A stretch of DNA of 64,000 nt. It comes from Colwellia sp. PAMC 21821 (lineage in GTDB: Bacteria > Pseudomonadota > Gammaproteobacteria > Enterobacterales > Alteromonadaceae). The stretch lies in NCBI RefSeq assembly GCF_002077175.1, contig NZ_CP014943.1, forward strand, positions 2,790,001 through 2,854,000, written 5' to 3'. The notes under the pieces were generated by a model. It searched no databases and had not been told where the DNA came from. It saw nothing but the letters and a program-made list of their open reading frames with translations. Made by a program: the position numbers and the translations under genes. The stretch's first letter is position 1. Every line of letters starts with the position of its first letter. Shown here piece by piece: positions 29,479-40,185 of this stretch.

Positions 29479-30168
29479 GTGTTACATACTCCTGCCGCTA
29501 TCGCACGGCTATCAAAAAAAATTGGCTATAGTTTTAAAGAGCCTAAGTTATTATTACAAGCGCTAACGCATCGAAGTGCTAAAGGTGCGCATAATGAACG
29601 TTTAGAGTTTTTAGGTGATTCTATTTTAGGCTTTGTTATTGCCGAATCCTTGTATCAAAAGTTCCCAAAACAAGCCGAAGGCGACTTAACACGCATGCGG
29701 TCAAGTCTGGTTAGAGGTGTTACTTTAGCAGAGGTTGGTCGCGCGTTTGATTTAGGACAATATTTGATTTTAGGGCCAGGTGAGCTTAAAAGTGGTGGGC
29801 ATCGCAGAGATTCGATCCTGGAAGATGCCATAGAAGCTATCATAGGTGCCGTTTATTTAGACTCAGACTTGCCAACTTGTCAGGCACTTATTCTCAGCTG
29901 GTTTGAAAAACGCTTAACCGATATTAAACCCGGTAACGAACAAAAAGACCCAAAAACACGTTTACAAGAATACTTGCAAGGACGAAAAATTCCTTTGCCA
30001 CAATATGATGTAATTAACACCACGGGGCAATCACATAATCAGCAGTTCACGGTACGTTGTACAACAAGCGTGCTTGAGAATGAAGTGATTACTAAAGGCA
30101 GTAGCCGACGTAAAGCTGAGCAATCAGCCGCTTTGCAGGTTTTAGCATTAATCGAACAAGTTAAATAG
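29479..30168 (+). CDS. rnc: ribonuclease III
   Basis: RNase III cleaves double-stranded RNA in rRNA precursors and mRNAs. The 229 residues have the catalytic signature [13 protein letters not shown], the second acidic cluster [13 protein letters not shown], and the C-terminal dsRNA-binding domain ([20 protein letters not shown] to [13 protein letters not shown]). The start is GTG 29479, two bases after lepB stops; a weak start suits a tightly coupled, self-regulated gene. Confidence 0.98.
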   Translation: MLHTPAAIARLSKKIGYSFKEPKLLLQALTHRSAKGAHNERLEFLGDSILGFVIAESLYQKFPKQAEGDLTRMRSSLVRGVTLAEVGRAFDLGQYLILGPGELKSGGHRRDSILEDAIEAIIGAVYLDSDLPTCQALILSWFEKRLTDIKPGNEQKDPKTRLQEYLQGRKIPLPQYDVINTTGQSHNQQFTVRCTTSVLENEVITKGSSRRKAEQSAALQVLALIEQVK

Positions 30169-30199
30169 CTTGTTTGACAATTAAGTTGATAATTTAATC

Positions 30200-31111
30200 A
30201 TGACTACAGAACAAACTCATTGCGGTCTTATTGCCATTGTTGGCCGTCCGAATGTTGGTAAATCAACATTACTGAATACTCTACTTGGCCAAAAAGTTAG
30301 TATTACGTCACGTAAGCCACAAACGACTCGACACCGTATATTAGGCATTTTAACTGAGGGTAATAATCAAGCTGTGTTAGTTGATACCCCAGGCCTTCAT
30401 TCAGAAGAAAAACGTGCGATTAACCGCCTAATGAACCGTGCAGCCAGCAGTACCTTGGCAGAAGTTGAAACGGTAGTTTTTTTAGTGGAAGGTACTCATT
30501 GGACATCTGACGATGAAATGGTACTAACAAAAATAAAAAACAGTGGTGCGCCATGTGTATTAGTGGTCAATAAAATTGATAATATACAAGATAGAGACAC
30601 TTTACTGCCACATTTACAGAAGCTAGGTGCAATGCATGACTTCGCTGATATTGTGCCAATTTCAGCCAGTAAAGGTGAAAATGTTGATGCTATCAAGAAG
30701 ATTTGTTTCAATGCATTACCAGAAGGCGACTTTTGGTTTCCTGAAGACTATATAACCGATCGCTCAAGTCGATTTATGGCCTCTGAAATTGTCCGTGAAA
30801 AGTTAATTCGCTTTACGGGCGATGAATTACCTTATTCAACTACTGTGGAAATTGAACAGTTTAAGATTGACGATAAAGGTATCTTGCATATAAACGCGCT
30901 AATATTAGTAGAAAGAACAACTCAAAAGCGTATGGTTATTGGTAATAAAGGCGAGAAACTCAAGGTTATCGGCCAAGAAGCTAGACGAGATATGGAAAAT
31001 CTATTTGAACGTAAAGTCTTTTTAGAAACGTGGGTTAAGGTTAAATCAGGCTGGGCAGATGACGAGCGCGCATTAAGAAGCTTAGGCTACGGCGATGATT
31101 ATTCGGGTTAA
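30200..31111 (+). CDS. era: GTPase Era
   Basis: Era is an essential GTPase that binds 16S rRNA and couples 30S assembly with growth. The 303 residues have G1 [18 protein letters not shown] and NKID. The C-terminal KH domain carries the RNA-binding motif ([41 protein letters not shown]). It follows rnc by 31 nt in the standard order. Confidence 0.98.
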   Translation: MTTEQTHCGLIAIVGRPNVGKSTLLNTLLGQKVSITSRKPQTTRHRILGILTEGNNQAVLVDTPGLHSEEKRAINRLMNRAASSTLAEVETVVFLVEGTHWTSDDEMVLTKIKNSGAPCVLVVNKIDNIQDRDTLLPHLQKLGAMHDFADIVPISASKGENVDAIKKICFNALPEGDFWFPEDYITDRSSRFMASEIVREKLIRFTGDELPYSTTVEIEQFKIDDKGILHINALILVERTTQKRMVIGNKGEKLKVIGQEARRDMENLFERKVFLETWVKVKSGWADDERALRSLGYGDDYSG

Positions 31112-31173
31112 TTTTAAAATTTTCGACTCGTTACTTTTTTATATTATAGTTATTCAGGCTTAGCCCATACCAA

Positions 31174-31211
31174 AATAGGTGCTTGGTTCATTCATGAACT
31201 TGGCACCTATT
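31174..31211 (+). terminator. long hairpin after era (possible terminator)
   Basis: AATAGGTGC (31174-31182) pairs with GCACCTATT (31203-31211), and an inner GTTCAT/ATGAAC stem (31186-31191/31194-31199) extends it. The following sequence TGTTATTAA is only weakly T-rich. Confidence 0.5.
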
Positions 31212-31276
31212 GTTATTAATCTTCAAATTCTCGCTAAGTGATCAGTTCGTTATAATTGGACCAACTTGGATTGTAG

Positions 31277-31963
31277 ATGCAAGAAATTACCCAGTCAGCT
31301 TTTGTTCTTCATACTCGACCTTATCGAGAAAACCAGCTGTTAGTTGACTTGTTAACTGAGCACGACGGTAAGCTGGCGGCGTTAAGCTATGTCGGCCACT
31401 CAACAAAATCGAGTCGTAAGGCGTTATTACAGCCTTTCTTACCGATTAGCGTTACTTTAAAAGGGCAGCAAAGCCTAAAAAGCTTGATTCGTGTAGAGCC
31501 GATTGGAAAATCTTTTCTTTTAAAAAAAAATGCTTTATTCAGTGCGTTTTATATTAATGAATTATTGGTTAAATTGCTGGGCGAAAATATTGCCTGTGGC
31601 GAGCTTTTTCAACAATATATAACTTGCTTAACGTCTTTAGCTGAGGCGAGTAATATTGAAATTTGTTTGCGAGAATTTGAATTGATGCTAATGGAAGAGT
31701 TGGGAATTTCTTTTGATTTTTCATTAGTATTTGAGCATAGTGCTCAGGGTTTCTATTATCTTCCAGATGAGGGCTTTATACCCGCTTACACACAGCTAAA
31801 GCAGCCTTGTTATGACCGACTGCATCTGCAAGCTATTGCACAGCAGGACTTATCGACACCCGAAGTACTCATCACATTTAAAAATTTGATGAGGCAGGTC
31901 ATTAACCACTTACTCAATGGCGTGCCGTTGAATAGCCGTAAATTATTTAGTAAGAAAGCATAA
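31277..31963 (+). CDS. recO: DNA repair protein RecO
   Basis: RecO works with RecR to load RecA on SSB-coated DNA in the RecFOR gap-repair pathway. The 228 residues begin with the OB-fold region (QSAFVLHTRPYRENQLLVDLLTEHDGKLAALSYVG) and contain helical segments with the typical FYINELLVKLL and FELMLMEELGISFDF motifs. It is one gene upstream of pdxJ, as in E. coli. Confidence 0.96.
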   Translation: MQEITQSAFVLHTRPYRENQLLVDLLTEHDGKLAALSYVGHSTKSSRKALLQPFLPISVTLKGQQSLKSLIRVEPIGKSFLLKKNALFSAFYINELLVKLLGENIACGELFQQYITCLTSLAEASNIEICLREFELMLMEELGISFDFSLVFEHSAQGFYYLPDEGFIPAYTQLKQPCYDRLHLQAIAQQDLSTPEVLITFKNLMRQVINHLLNGVPLNSRKLFSKKA

Positions 31964-32041
31964 CCAAGCTTAAAGCTTAGCAGCATAGCTTTGAGAAATT
32001 TAAACGTTAAAATATAAACAAAAACATGATTAGGATTGAAT

Positions 32042-32779
32042 ATGAAAGATATTTTATTAGGCGTAAACGTAGATCATATTGCCACATTACGACAAGCGCG
32101 GGGTACTAATTATCCTGATCCTGTCTATGCAGCGTCTGTTGCAGAACATGCAGGAGCGGATGGTATTACCGTGCATTTACGTGAAGATCGTCGTCATATC
32201 CAAGACCGAGATATTTATGTATTAAAAGAAACGTTACATACACGTATGAACTTTGAAATGGCCGTTACCGATGAAATGTTGGATATTGCCTGTGATGTAA
32301 AACCGGTATTTTGTTGTTTGGTGCCAGAAAAACGTGAAGAACTAACCACTGAAGGTGGTTTAGATGTGGCTGGTCAACAAGATAAAGTTAATGCAGCAGT
32401 AGCTAGATTAGCTGGGGCAGGGATACAAACTAGTTTATTTATAGATGCTGATAAAAAGCAAATTGATGCTGCGCTGATCAGTAAAGCAACTTATATCGAA
32501 ATTCATACTGGGCAATATGCTGAAGCAAAAAATGAAGAAGAGCAACAACTAGAGCTTGCTCGCTTAGTTGAAGGTATTGAGTATGCACATTCTTTAGGTT
32601 TAAAAGTTAATGCCGGTCATGGACTTAATTACTTCAACGTGAAGCCAATAGCAGCAATACCTGAAATAATTGAGCTTAATATTGGCCATGCCATTATCGC
32701 CCGTGCGGTAATTGATGGTTTAGATAAAGCCATTAGAGATATGAAACGTTTAATGCTTGAAGCTCGTGGCTTAGCGTAA
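32042..32779 (+). CDS. pdxJ: pyridoxine 5'-phosphate synthase
   Basis: PdxJ condenses deoxyxylulose 5-phosphate with 3-amino-2-oxopropyl phosphate, the ring-forming step of vitamin B6 synthesis. The 245-residue TIM barrel shows [45 protein letters not shown], and [12 protein letters not shown] with conserved catalytic residues. ATG 32042 is the start, with TAGGA 6 nt upstream; the in-frame TTG 32036 lies too close to that site. Confidence 0.98.
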   Translation: MKDILLGVNVDHIATLRQARGTNYPDPVYAASVAEHAGADGITVHLREDRRHIQDRDIYVLKETLHTRMNFEMAVTDEMLDIACDVKPVFCCLVPEKREELTTEGGLDVAGQQDKVNAAVARLAGAGIQTSLFIDADKKQIDAALISKATYIEIHTGQYAEAKNEEEQQLELARLVEGIEYAHSLGLKVNAGHGLNYFNVKPIAAIPEIIELNIGHAIIARAVIDGLDKAIRDMKRLMLEARGLA

Positions 32780-32803
32780 CTTAGCGTTTGAGAGGGTTAA
32801 AAT

Positions 32804-33184
32804 TTGTCAGTTGTGGGAATTGGTACCGATATAGTTGATATTCGCCGTATTGCAAACATGGCTGACAATGCACAGCAACGTCTAGCGAAGCGAATTTTAA
32901 CAACTAAAGAATACCAGCACTATTTAACGTTAAAACAGCCTGAACGTTTTCTTGCTAAGCGCTGGGCAGGTAAAGAAGCTGCGGCTAAAGCACTAGGTAC
33001 CGGTATTGCTAACGGAGTGTCATTTCAACATTTTGATATCGTCTCGCTATCGTCTGGACAACCGACCCTTGAGCTCAGCGCAAAAGCGTTAACGCTAGCC
33101 GAAAGTTTAGGGGCAAGTACATGGCATATATCGCTTTCAGATGAAGTGAAATATGCAACAGCCTTTGTCGTGCTATCAAAGTAG
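32804..33184 (+). CDS. acpS: holo-[acyl-carrier-protein] synthase
   Basis: AcpS transfers 4'-phosphopantetheine from CoA to acyl carrier protein. The 126 residues contain both signature motifs, GIGTDIVDIRRI and RFLAKRWAGKEAAAKALGTGI. The start is TTG 32804, with GAGAGGG upstream; starting here gives the family's usual 5-residue lead before GTD. It lies 24 nt after pdxJ, the conserved pair. Confidence 0.97.
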   Translation: MSVVGIGTDIVDIRRIANMADNAQQRLAKRILTTKEYQHYLTLKQPERFLAKRWAGKEAAAKALGTGIANGVSFQHFDIVSLSSGQPTLELSAKALTLAESLGASTWHISLSDEVKYATAFVVLSK

Positions 33185-33205
33185 TCCCCCTCAATAAGTA
33201 TGATA

Positions 33206-33230
33206 TTTAGCGTTATTTAATAACGCTAAA
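33206..33230. other. 10-bp inverted repeat after acpS
   Basis: TTTAGCGTTA (33206-33215) and TAACGCTAAA (33221-33230) are perfect reverse complements with a 5-nt loop. On the plus strand the stem is followed by A residues, not T, so it is not a classical terminator. It may mark the end of the acpS transcript after processing. Confidence 0.45.
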
Positions 33231-33318
33231 AAAATTATGACCTAGCAATAATATATGTTCTATACTTGAATGAAGCTGATTGAATGTATAATCCGCAGTT
33301 GTAGAGTTGGGAGTTGTA

Positions 33319-33564
33319 ATGCAGACACAAAAATATCCTATTGTAGATAGGCGTCAAGAACCACCAGAGCAATCAATATGGTGGACTAAGCTCTCGTTGG
33401 CGCAAAAATTTTCTGCTAGCAGTTTAGGTAAATTTGGTTATGAATTAAGTTTTGTACGCAATGAACGTGGGCACAGTCTCGCGGTGTTAATGTGTGATTC
33501 AGGCGTTGCTGTGATCACTGAAGACGGTGATATTAATACCTCTCCAGATATAAAAATACGTTAA
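33319..33564 (+). CDS. small conserved-looking hypothetical protein
   Basis: This 81-residue soluble protein begins MQTQKYPIVDRRQEPPEQSI. ATG 33319 is chosen because GGGAG sits 5-6 nt upstream; an in-frame TTG at 33307 is less likely. No signal peptide, membrane helix or known motif is visible. A central basic/aromatic part (WWTKLSLAQKFSASSLGKFGYELSFVRN) leads into a beta-rich, acidic C-terminus. It lies between acpS and the end of barA on the opposite strand. I do not recognise the family and assign no function. Confidence 0.7.
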   Translation: MQTQKYPIVDRRQEPPEQSIWWTKLSLAQKFSASSLGKFGYELSFVRNERGHSLAVLMCDSGVAVITEDGDINTSPDIKIR

Positions 33565-33646
33565 TTTTTAATTACTGACAGCGTTAAAGGTTGGCTTTAA
33601 ACTATACTGATTTCAGTTGTATTGACCTCAAGTACAACGGTTTATA

Positions 33647-36421
33647 CTATATTTTTTTGATAAACTCTTCCGCATCCTTCAGTACTAAATCTATTTGCTC
33701 AAAAAACTCAAAAAATTCTGGCTGTAAGTCATCTAAGCCAATACCTCTTTTTAATTCCGTTTCAAGCTCATGCGTTACCTTGCCTAAGCTGGGTACACCA
33801 GAATAACAGCAAGCACCGTTTAGTTTGTGTATTAACACTTTTAGTTGTTCAATATCTTGCGAGATAAGTGCTTCAGAAATATTTGCTTTGGTTTCTGGTA
33901 AGCTATTAACTAAGCCAATAAACATGTCTTTGGCTAAGGTTTTTTTATGTCCTGCTCGTTGTAATGCAAGCTTCCAGTCAATAATTTGAGGTCTAGAACT
34001 GGTAACAGGTCCAGGCAGGGGTACAATCAGTTCAGGGCGATTAGCGAGCAATGTCGAGTCACAATACTCATAAATACTATGATGAAGCATACCTTCATCA
34101 ATCGGCTTTGTAATAAATGAGTTAAAGCCATTGTCGAGTAATTTATCTTTTTCTTCTCCAAAGACGTGTGCGGTCACAGCAATTATTGGCGTGTGCTCAT
34201 TAAGTGTTTGTTGACGAATAATAGACAAAGCAGAAATACCATCAAGTACAGGCATCTGTATATCCATAAAAATAAGTGCAAATTTTTCATTGCGGCATAA
34301 ATCTACCGCTTTAGCGCCGTCAGTAGCTGTGGTGACATCATTTACTTGCTCAAGCAGTAATTCTTTTATTAATTTTAAATTGGCTTCATTATCATCTACT
34401 GCAAGGACCTTAATCGGAACTTTTTGCTCTGAAATTTCAATCAGGGTATTACGTTCTGGCGTTGCTGTTGGAACAAGTGTTTTACTTAAACGCTGTATTG
34501 TTATTGGTTTGCTGATACAAGTTTTAGCACCGCTTGAAATTAAGGCTTCATGTAAACTGGGTGAATTGCTGTTAATGGCTAAATGTATCGACGGAATAAT
34601 ATCTTTAAGGGTAAAAACAAATTTTTTCACGTCGTTTAGCGCTGATGGTGTCACATCGTGACCTATTAAGGCAAAGTCGAATGACGCTAGCATTTTTTTA
34701 TTTGCTAGTAGATCGTCCATCTCACTTCGTTGACTAATACAAGTGAGTTTCATTTGCCAACTTGCCAGTATTTCACTTGTTGCTAAACGACTTGCGGGAT
34801 TAGGCTCATAATACAATATTGATTTACCACTGAGGCTTTCTGGAATGGGTAACTGTACCGTTGGTATTGTGTTTAACTCACATTGGAATGTAAACCAAAA
34901 GGTGGAGCCTTCATTTTCAATACTTTCAAAGCCAATATTGCCTTGCATCTCAGATGCCAAGCGTTGTGAGATAACTAACCCTAAGCCTGTACCCCCATAA
35001 ATGCGGGTAACACTTCTATCACCTTGACCAAAGGCTTCAAAGATTGAATTTTGTTGCTGACTTGGAATGCCAATACCCGTGTCTTGGACTGTGACTCTAA
35101 TTTTGTAGAGGTTTTTGCCAATAAGGCTGCCTTCAAGGTTGATGTCTACGGAGCCCTTATCTGTAAACTTGATAGCATTACTGGCTAAGTTAACCATAAC
35201 TTGTTTGATCCGCATGGCGTCACCGATGAGAGAATCAGGCAACTGAGGACTAACGCGTAATGATAATTCTATGTGCTTTTTATGGGCACTAGGTGCCAGT
35301 AAAGTTAAGGTTTCTTCAATGGATTCACGAATTGAAAATGGAATATTTTCAATAATCATTTTACCCGCGTCAAGTTTAGAGAAGTCTAAAATATCATTAA
35401 TAATAGATAAAAGGCTGGCAGCAGAACGTTCGATAGTTTGTAAGTGATCGCGCTGTGAATCGCTTAAGGGGGTTTTTAATACTTGTCGAGTAAAGCCGAT
35501 AACACCATTGAGCGGTGTCCGTAATTCATGACTCATATTGGCTAAAAATTCAGACTTTACTTTATTGGCATCCTGAGCTTTACGTTTAGCAATATCTAAC
35601 TCGACGTTTTGTATCTCAAATTGCTCTAAACTTTCACGTAGATCTATCGTAGCCTGGTCAATGCTTCGTTGCATTTCATCTTGATAATCGCCCAAAGACT
35701 GCGCCATGGCATTTACACCATTTTTTAAAAAGTTTAATTCGCCAACAAGCTGACCACTGATACGGCTTTCTATTTTACCTTCTCTAATACGGTCAATGGC
35801 TAAGACCATTGATGATATCGGACGAGTGACGCTATTGATGAGCTTATAGGCAAAAAATGCGCTGATGATAAAGCCTGCAAGTAAAATGAAAAATACAGTA
35901 ACTAGCAGATGTTGTTGAGCGTACTTAATCGTACTCTTATCAATTTGTATGGCGATATAACCAATAATATTCATGTCTAAGGCGGTATTATTAGTATGAG
36001 TTGTAAACTCGTCAATAATGGGCGCGCGATAGATGAGATAGTCACCGTGATCATCATACTGAATACGTTTGGGCAGACTTTGCCCTGCTTTGATTCGCAT
36101 GGTGTGGGTATCACCGTGATAAGCACTGGTGACGAAAATTTGATTGTCGTTAGTAAAAATGGCTATGCTTTTGATAATGTCAGACTGACTACGATGGCTA
36201 AAGCCTATCAAGGTCCTTAAGCTATCTCTTTTTTTCGCTAATAAAGGCTCAGCACTACTAATGGCAAGGGGAGATATAATGCTAGTAGCACGTTGATAAA
36301 TAAACTGATCGAGTTCGTTATAGCGACTATAAGATAAGTAGCCAGCTACAGTGAAGCTGATTAATGTGGTCGGAAAGATAGTAAGTAATATGACCCAATC
36401 TTTCAGGCTTTTTTTATGCAT
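33647..36421 (-). CDS. barA: hybrid sensor histidine kinase BarA
   Basis: BarA is the tripartite sensor of the BarA-UvrY system, which controls CsrB-type small RNAs and carbon storage. From ATG 36421 the protein has 924 residues. It has a first transmembrane helix (about 9-29), a periplasmic sensor region, a second helix (about 171-193), HAMP, and the histidine kinase domain with phospho-acceptor H298 in ANMSHELRTPLNG. An ATPase (GTGLGLVISQRL), a receiver (FALIFMDIQMPVLDG) and a C-terminal Hpt domain (IHKLNGACCYSGVP) follow. The frame is open for 105 more codons upstream, but that part overlaps the divergent rlmD and has no family similarity. Confidence 0.96.
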   Translation of the reverse strand: MHKKSLKDWVILLTIFPTTLISFTVAGYLSYSRYNELDQFIYQRATSIISPLAISSAEPLLAKKRDSLRTLIGFSHRSQSDIIKSIAIFTNDNQIFVTSAYHGDTHTMRIKAGQSLPKRIQYDDHGDYLIYRAPIIDEFTTHTNNTALDMNIIGYIAIQIDKSTIKYAQQHLLVTVFFILLAGFIISAFFAYKLINSVTRPISSMVLAIDRIREGKIESRISGQLVGELNFLKNGVNAMAQSLGDYQDEMQRSIDQATIDLRESLEQFEIQNVELDIAKRKAQDANKVKSEFLANMSHELRTPLNGVIGFTRQVLKTPLSDSQRDHLQTIERSAASLLSIINDILDFSKLDAGKMIIENIPFSIRESIEETLTLLAPSAHKKHIELSLRVSPQLPDSLIGDAMRIKQVMVNLASNAIKFTDKGSVDINLEGSLIGKNLYKIRVTVQDTGIGIPSQQQNSIFEAFGQGDRSVTRIYGGTGLGLVISQRLASEMQGNIGFESIENEGSTFWFTFQCELNTIPTVQLPIPESLSGKSILYYEPNPASRLATSEILASWQMKLTCISQRSEMDDLLANKKMLASFDFALIGHDVTPSALNDVKKFVFTLKDIIPSIHLAINSNSPSLHEALISSGAKTCISKPITIQRLSKTLVPTATPERNTLIEISEQKVPIKVLAVDDNEANLKLIKELLLEQVNDVTTATDGAKAVDLCRNEKFALIFMDIQMPVLDGISALSIIRQQTLNEHTPIIAVTAHVFGEEKDKLLDNGFNSFITKPIDEGMLHHSIYEYCDSTLLANRPELIVPLPGPVTSSRPQIIDWKLALQRAGHKKTLAKDMFIGLVNSLPETKANISEALISQDIEQLKVLIHKLNGACCYSGVPSLGKVTHELETELKRGIGLDDLQPEFFEFFEQIDLVLKDAEEFIKKI

Positions 36422-36562
36422 TTTTTGCTGAGCTTTAGTGTGAAATCTTTGGGTTAATAACGCTATAATGGCACAATTGAGACTAATACCAAATAGATAA
36501 TCGTTCACCACAGCAGCTAATAAGTAATTTTTGCTGCTCTTTGATGGCAAACTAAGACAGTT

Positions 36563-37879
36563 ATGGCAAATTTTTTTAAAGCAAGCCCCAAAAAAACGCA
36601 AATACAACAGCAGTTGACCGTTAATATTCGTCATCTTGATCAGCAAGGCTGTGGAGTCGCTTTTCAGGGGAAAAAACCAATTTTCATTGAAGGTGCGCTG
36701 CCCAATGAAACGGTTGAAGTTAAGCTGTATGAGCAAAAAAGTAAGTTTTCAAAAGCGAAGTTATTAAAGGTTATAACGGCTAGTCCTAATCGCGCAGAAG
36801 TTATGTGCCGTCATTATTTTCAGTGCGGTGGTTGCAACTTGCAGCACATGGACTATCAGTCGCAGTTAACTTATAAGCAAGATAAAATAACAAAGTTATT
36901 TTCTCGCCAAGCACTCAATGAGCTTATGCCTTGGCAGAACCCTATTGTTAGTGATCCATGGCACTATCGACGTAAAGCAAGAATTGGCGTGCAATATAAT
37001 AAACGTGGGGAGCCCATTGTTGGCTTTCGCCAACGTGAGAGTAACCACTTAACTGAAATTAAATCTTGCCCTGTACTTGTTGAAGCATTTAATAATATAT
37101 TTGCTGAACTAAAAGATATTCTAGCTAAAGTGTCAGGCAAAAATGCAATCGGTCATGTTGAGATTATTGCAGCCAATGAGAATGTGGTTTTGGTGCGTCA
37201 ATTAGTCAAACTGACAGCGCAAGATAAGCAGTTGTGGCAAAGCTTTTCCAGTAAAAATGAATGGTTAGTTTACTTTGATGACGGTAAAAGCCTAACCCCA
37301 TTAATGGAAGATAAAACATTATCTTATTCATTAACTGATGCAATAAAAATTGAATTCTCTGTCGATAACTTTATCCAAGTAAACCATCTCGTCAATAATA
37401 AAATGGTTGAGCAAGCCCAAACATGGCTTATGCTAAATGAAAACGATGTCGTATTAGACTTATTTTGTGGTTTAGGTAATTTCAGTTTACCTATTGCTCA
37501 AAAGGTATCTTCTGTTGTTGGCATCGAGGGAGTTATGTCTATGGTTAACAAAGCACAAGAAAATGCCCAAAAAAATGGCATAAGTAATTGTCAATTTTAC
37601 CAAGCCGATTTGAACAGTGATTGGCAAAATGAACTTTGGGTGCAGCAGAAATATACTAAGGTATTACTTGATCCTGCTCGGGCTGGAGCCTATCAAGCAT
37701 TAACGCAATTACTGACGTGTAAAGTTAGCAAAATTCTTTATGTTAGCTGCGATCCTGCATCTCTGGCTCGTGATGCAAAATTACTTATTGATCATGGTTA
37801 TAAAATTGAAAAAATTGCCTTAATGGACATGTTTTCGCAAACAAAGCATGTTGAAACTATGGTAATGTTTAGCTTATAA
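36563..37879 (+). CDS. rlmD: 23S rRNA (uracil-1939-C5)-methyltransferase
   Basis: RlmD methylates U1939 of 23S rRNA using SAM. The 438 residues contain an N-terminal TRAM domain (VNIRHLDQQGCGVAFQGKKPIFIEGALPNE) and iron-sulfur cysteines (MCRHYFQCGGCNLQH). A Rossmann methyltransferase domain follows (VLDLFCGLGNFSLPIA, about 300), with the catalytic Cys in LYVSCDPASLARD. It is divergent from barA and followed by relA, the E. coli order. Confidence 0.97.
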   Translation: MANFFKASPKKTQIQQQLTVNIRHLDQQGCGVAFQGKKPIFIEGALPNETVEVKLYEQKSKFSKAKLLKVITASPNRAEVMCRHYFQCGGCNLQHMDYQSQLTYKQDKITKLFSRQALNELMPWQNPIVSDPWHYRRKARIGVQYNKRGEPIVGFRQRESNHLTEIKSCPVLVEAFNNIFAELKDILAKVSGKNAIGHVEIIAANENVVLVRQLVKLTAQDKQLWQSFSSKNEWLVYFDDGKSLTPLMEDKTLSYSLTDAIKIEFSVDNFIQVNHLVNNKMVEQAQTWLMLNENDVVLDLFCGLGNFSLPIAQKVSSVVGIEGVMSMVNKAQENAQKNGISNCQFYQADLNSDWQNELWVQQKYTKVLLDPARAGAYQALTQLLTCKVSKILYVSCDPASLARDAKLLIDHGYKIEKIALMDMFSQTKHVETMVMFSL

Positions 37880-37916
37880 GTGTTGGCAGGAAATTGAATC
37901 AGAGGTAGGGAGTTCC

Positions 37917-40118
37917 ATGGTTTCTGTACGTAAGTCGCATCAAATGTCGCAAGCAAGTTTTGAACAATGGCTAGTTGCGCTTGAATTAGATGATGACAAA
38001 AAAGCGGCGTTAGAAAAGTTGTATCTAAAAGTCAGCGATTTATTTGATGACACAACGCCTTGCCGAATTAAATCTTTAGAGATGGTGGAAATTCTCTCCG
38101 CATTAAATCTTGATACCGACTCATTATGTGCAGCCTTCATCTGTCCTTTGTATGAATTCAAATGCATTAGTTTGGAATATATTGAAGAAAATTTCTCTAA
38201 GAAAATATACTTGCTTTGCAAGGGCGTAGGGCAAATGGAGGCAATTAAAGCCTTACATCAATCACAGTCGAGCCAAGTTAGCGCTAATCAAATTGATAAT
38301 GTTCGCCGTATGTTATTGGCTATGGTAGAAGATGTTAGAGCGGTTGTTATCAAACTTGCAGAGCGCTTATGTCACTTACGTTTAGTGAAAAATAGCGATG
38401 AAGAAACTCGCGTATTAGCGGCTAAAGAAACCAGTAATATATACGCGCCTTTAGCTAACCGTTTAGGTATTGGGCAGCTAAAGTGGGAATTAGAGGATCT
38501 TTCGTTTCGCTATTTGCACCCCGATGTATACAAAAAAATTGCTAAGCAACTTGATGAAAAGCGTCTCGACAGAGAGCGTTACATGACCGATTTTGTTGAT
38601 AATATCTCGCAGCAATTAAAGTCGTCGGGTATAAAAGGTTGTGTATATGGACGACCAAAACACATTTATAGTATTTGGAAAAAAATGCAACAAAAGTCGC
38701 TGGACTTTGAGCAGTTATTCGACGTGCGAGCGGTGCGCATTATTGTAGATGAACTTCAAGGTTGTTATGGCGCATTAGGTTTAGTTCATACCAGTTGGAA
38801 GCATTTATCGAAAGAATTTGATGACTATGTTGCTACGCCAAAAAGCAATGGCTATCAGTCAATTCATACGGTTGTTGTTGGACCAGAAGGTAAAACAATA
38901 GAGATACAAATTAGAACTCAGCAAATGCATGATGACGCTGAGCTCGGTGTCGCAGCGCACTGGCGTTACAAAGAAGGTAATGCTAGTGGTAAAACCTCAG
39001 GTTTTGATGAAAAAGTTAGCTGGTTAAGAAAAATTTTGCAGTGGCAAGAAGATGTCTCAGAAAGTGGCGAGCTACTTGATGAACTGCGCAGCCAAGTGTT
39101 TGAAGACCGTATTTATGTATTTACGCCTAATGGAGATGTGGTTGATTTACCAAGCGGTGCCACGCCACTCGATTTTGCCTATTATATTCATTCTAATGTC
39201 GGACATACTTGTATTGGTGCAAAAGTGTTTGGCCGAATTGTGCCCTTTACTCATACATTACAAACGGGTGATAAAGTTGAAGTACTGCGCAGTAAAACAC
39301 TAAACCCAAGCAGAGATTGGTTAAACCCAAGCTTAAACTACCTTCATACATCTCGTGCGAGGGCTAAAGTTCAACACTTTTTTAGGCTACTTGATCGAGA
39401 CAAAAACCTTGCTGCTGGCAAAGAAATGTTAGAAACAGCGCTAGGAAAATTACAGTTATCTTTAGCTAAGGTCGATTTGTCTGCGGCAATTGAGCGTTTT
39501 AACTTTACTACCAAGGATGATTTACTTGCTGCGATAGGCTCTGGAAATACTCGTTTGCTTCAAGTGGTTCATTGTTTACAACAAGAGAATGAAAAATCAA
39601 AACCTGAAGAAGAAATTGATCCACAAAGTTTAATCCGCCAACCTCAACAAGCTGACACACAAACCGGTGATAACAACGGCATTACTGTTTCAGGTGTTGG
39701 CAACTTATTGACCCACATGGCTAAATGTTGTCAACCTGTGCCAGGTGATGACATTTCAGGTTTTATTACTCAAGGACGGGGTATTTCGGTACACCGAGTT
39801 GACTGCGAGCAACTCGCAAACGCATTGAACCAACAACCAGAACGTGAAGTGGAAGTTCAGTGGGGCATAGATAACAAAAAAAGTTATCAAGTCAGTATCA
39901 ACATTATTGGCGGTGATCGTCAGGGGCTTCTCAGAGATATCTCGACGATTATTTCCAATGAAAGAGTCAGCATTATTGGTATTGAAAGTAATACCGATAA
40001 CGCCAAGCAAAGCATGAGCATGACAATTAAAGTAGAAATAGCCAATAACGAAGCCTTAACGCGATTATTAGCCAAATTAAAGCAGTTAGATGATGTTGCT
40101 GAAGTTAAACGATTATAG
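37917..40118 (+). CDS. relA: GTP pyrophosphokinase RelA
   Basis: RelA makes (p)ppGpp on ribosomes stalled with uncharged tRNA. The 733 residues have a degenerate N-terminal hydrolase domain that lacks the HD pair, so it is synthetase-only. The synthetase domain (RPKHIYSIWKKM, FDVRAVRIIVDE, YVATPKSNGYQSIHT), a TGS domain (YVFTPNGDVVDLPSGATPLDFAY), a zinc-finger-like CCQPVPGDDISGFITQGRGISVHR segment and a C-terminal ACT domain follow. AGGTAGGGAG is upstream of ATG 37917. Confidence 0.97.
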   Translation: MVSVRKSHQMSQASFEQWLVALELDDDKKAALEKLYLKVSDLFDDTTPCRIKSLEMVEILSALNLDTDSLCAAFICPLYEFKCISLEYIEENFSKKIYLLCKGVGQMEAIKALHQSQSSQVSANQIDNVRRMLLAMVEDVRAVVIKLAERLCHLRLVKNSDEETRVLAAKETSNIYAPLANRLGIGQLKWELEDLSFRYLHPDVYKKIAKQLDEKRLDRERYMTDFVDNISQQLKSSGIKGCVYGRPKHIYSIWKKMQQKSLDFEQLFDVRAVRIIVDELQGCYGALGLVHTSWKHLSKEFDDYVATPKSNGYQSIHTVVVGPEGKTIEIQIRTQQMHDDAELGVAAHWRYKEGNASGKTSGFDEKVSWLRKILQWQEDVSESGELLDELRSQVFEDRIYVFTPNGDVVDLPSGATPLDFAYYIHSNVGHTCIGAKVFGRIVPFTHTLQTGDKVEVLRSKTLNPSRDWLNPSLNYLHTSRARAKVQHFFRLLDRDKNLAAGKEMLETALGKLQLSLAKVDLSAAIERFNFTTKDDLLAAIGSGNTRLLQVVHCLQQENEKSKPEEEIDPQSLIRQPQQADTQTGDNNGITVSGVGNLLTHMAKCCQPVPGDDISGFITQGRGISVHRVDCEQLANALNQQPEREVEVQWGIDNKKSYQVSINIIGGDRQGLLRDISTIISNERVSIIGIESNTDNAKQSMSMTIKVEIANNEALTRLLAKLKQLDDVAEVKRL

Positions 40119-40185
40119 CTAGTAAGTTTAGCTATATTAATCATAAAAGTTGAAAAGATAGGCTTAGGTTTAATGATTGAGCAAC

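Noticed and set aside
36422..36736. 105-codon N-terminal extension of barA
   Set aside because: It overlaps the divergent rlmD coding region, and the E. coli-like BarA N-terminus begins at ATG 36421.
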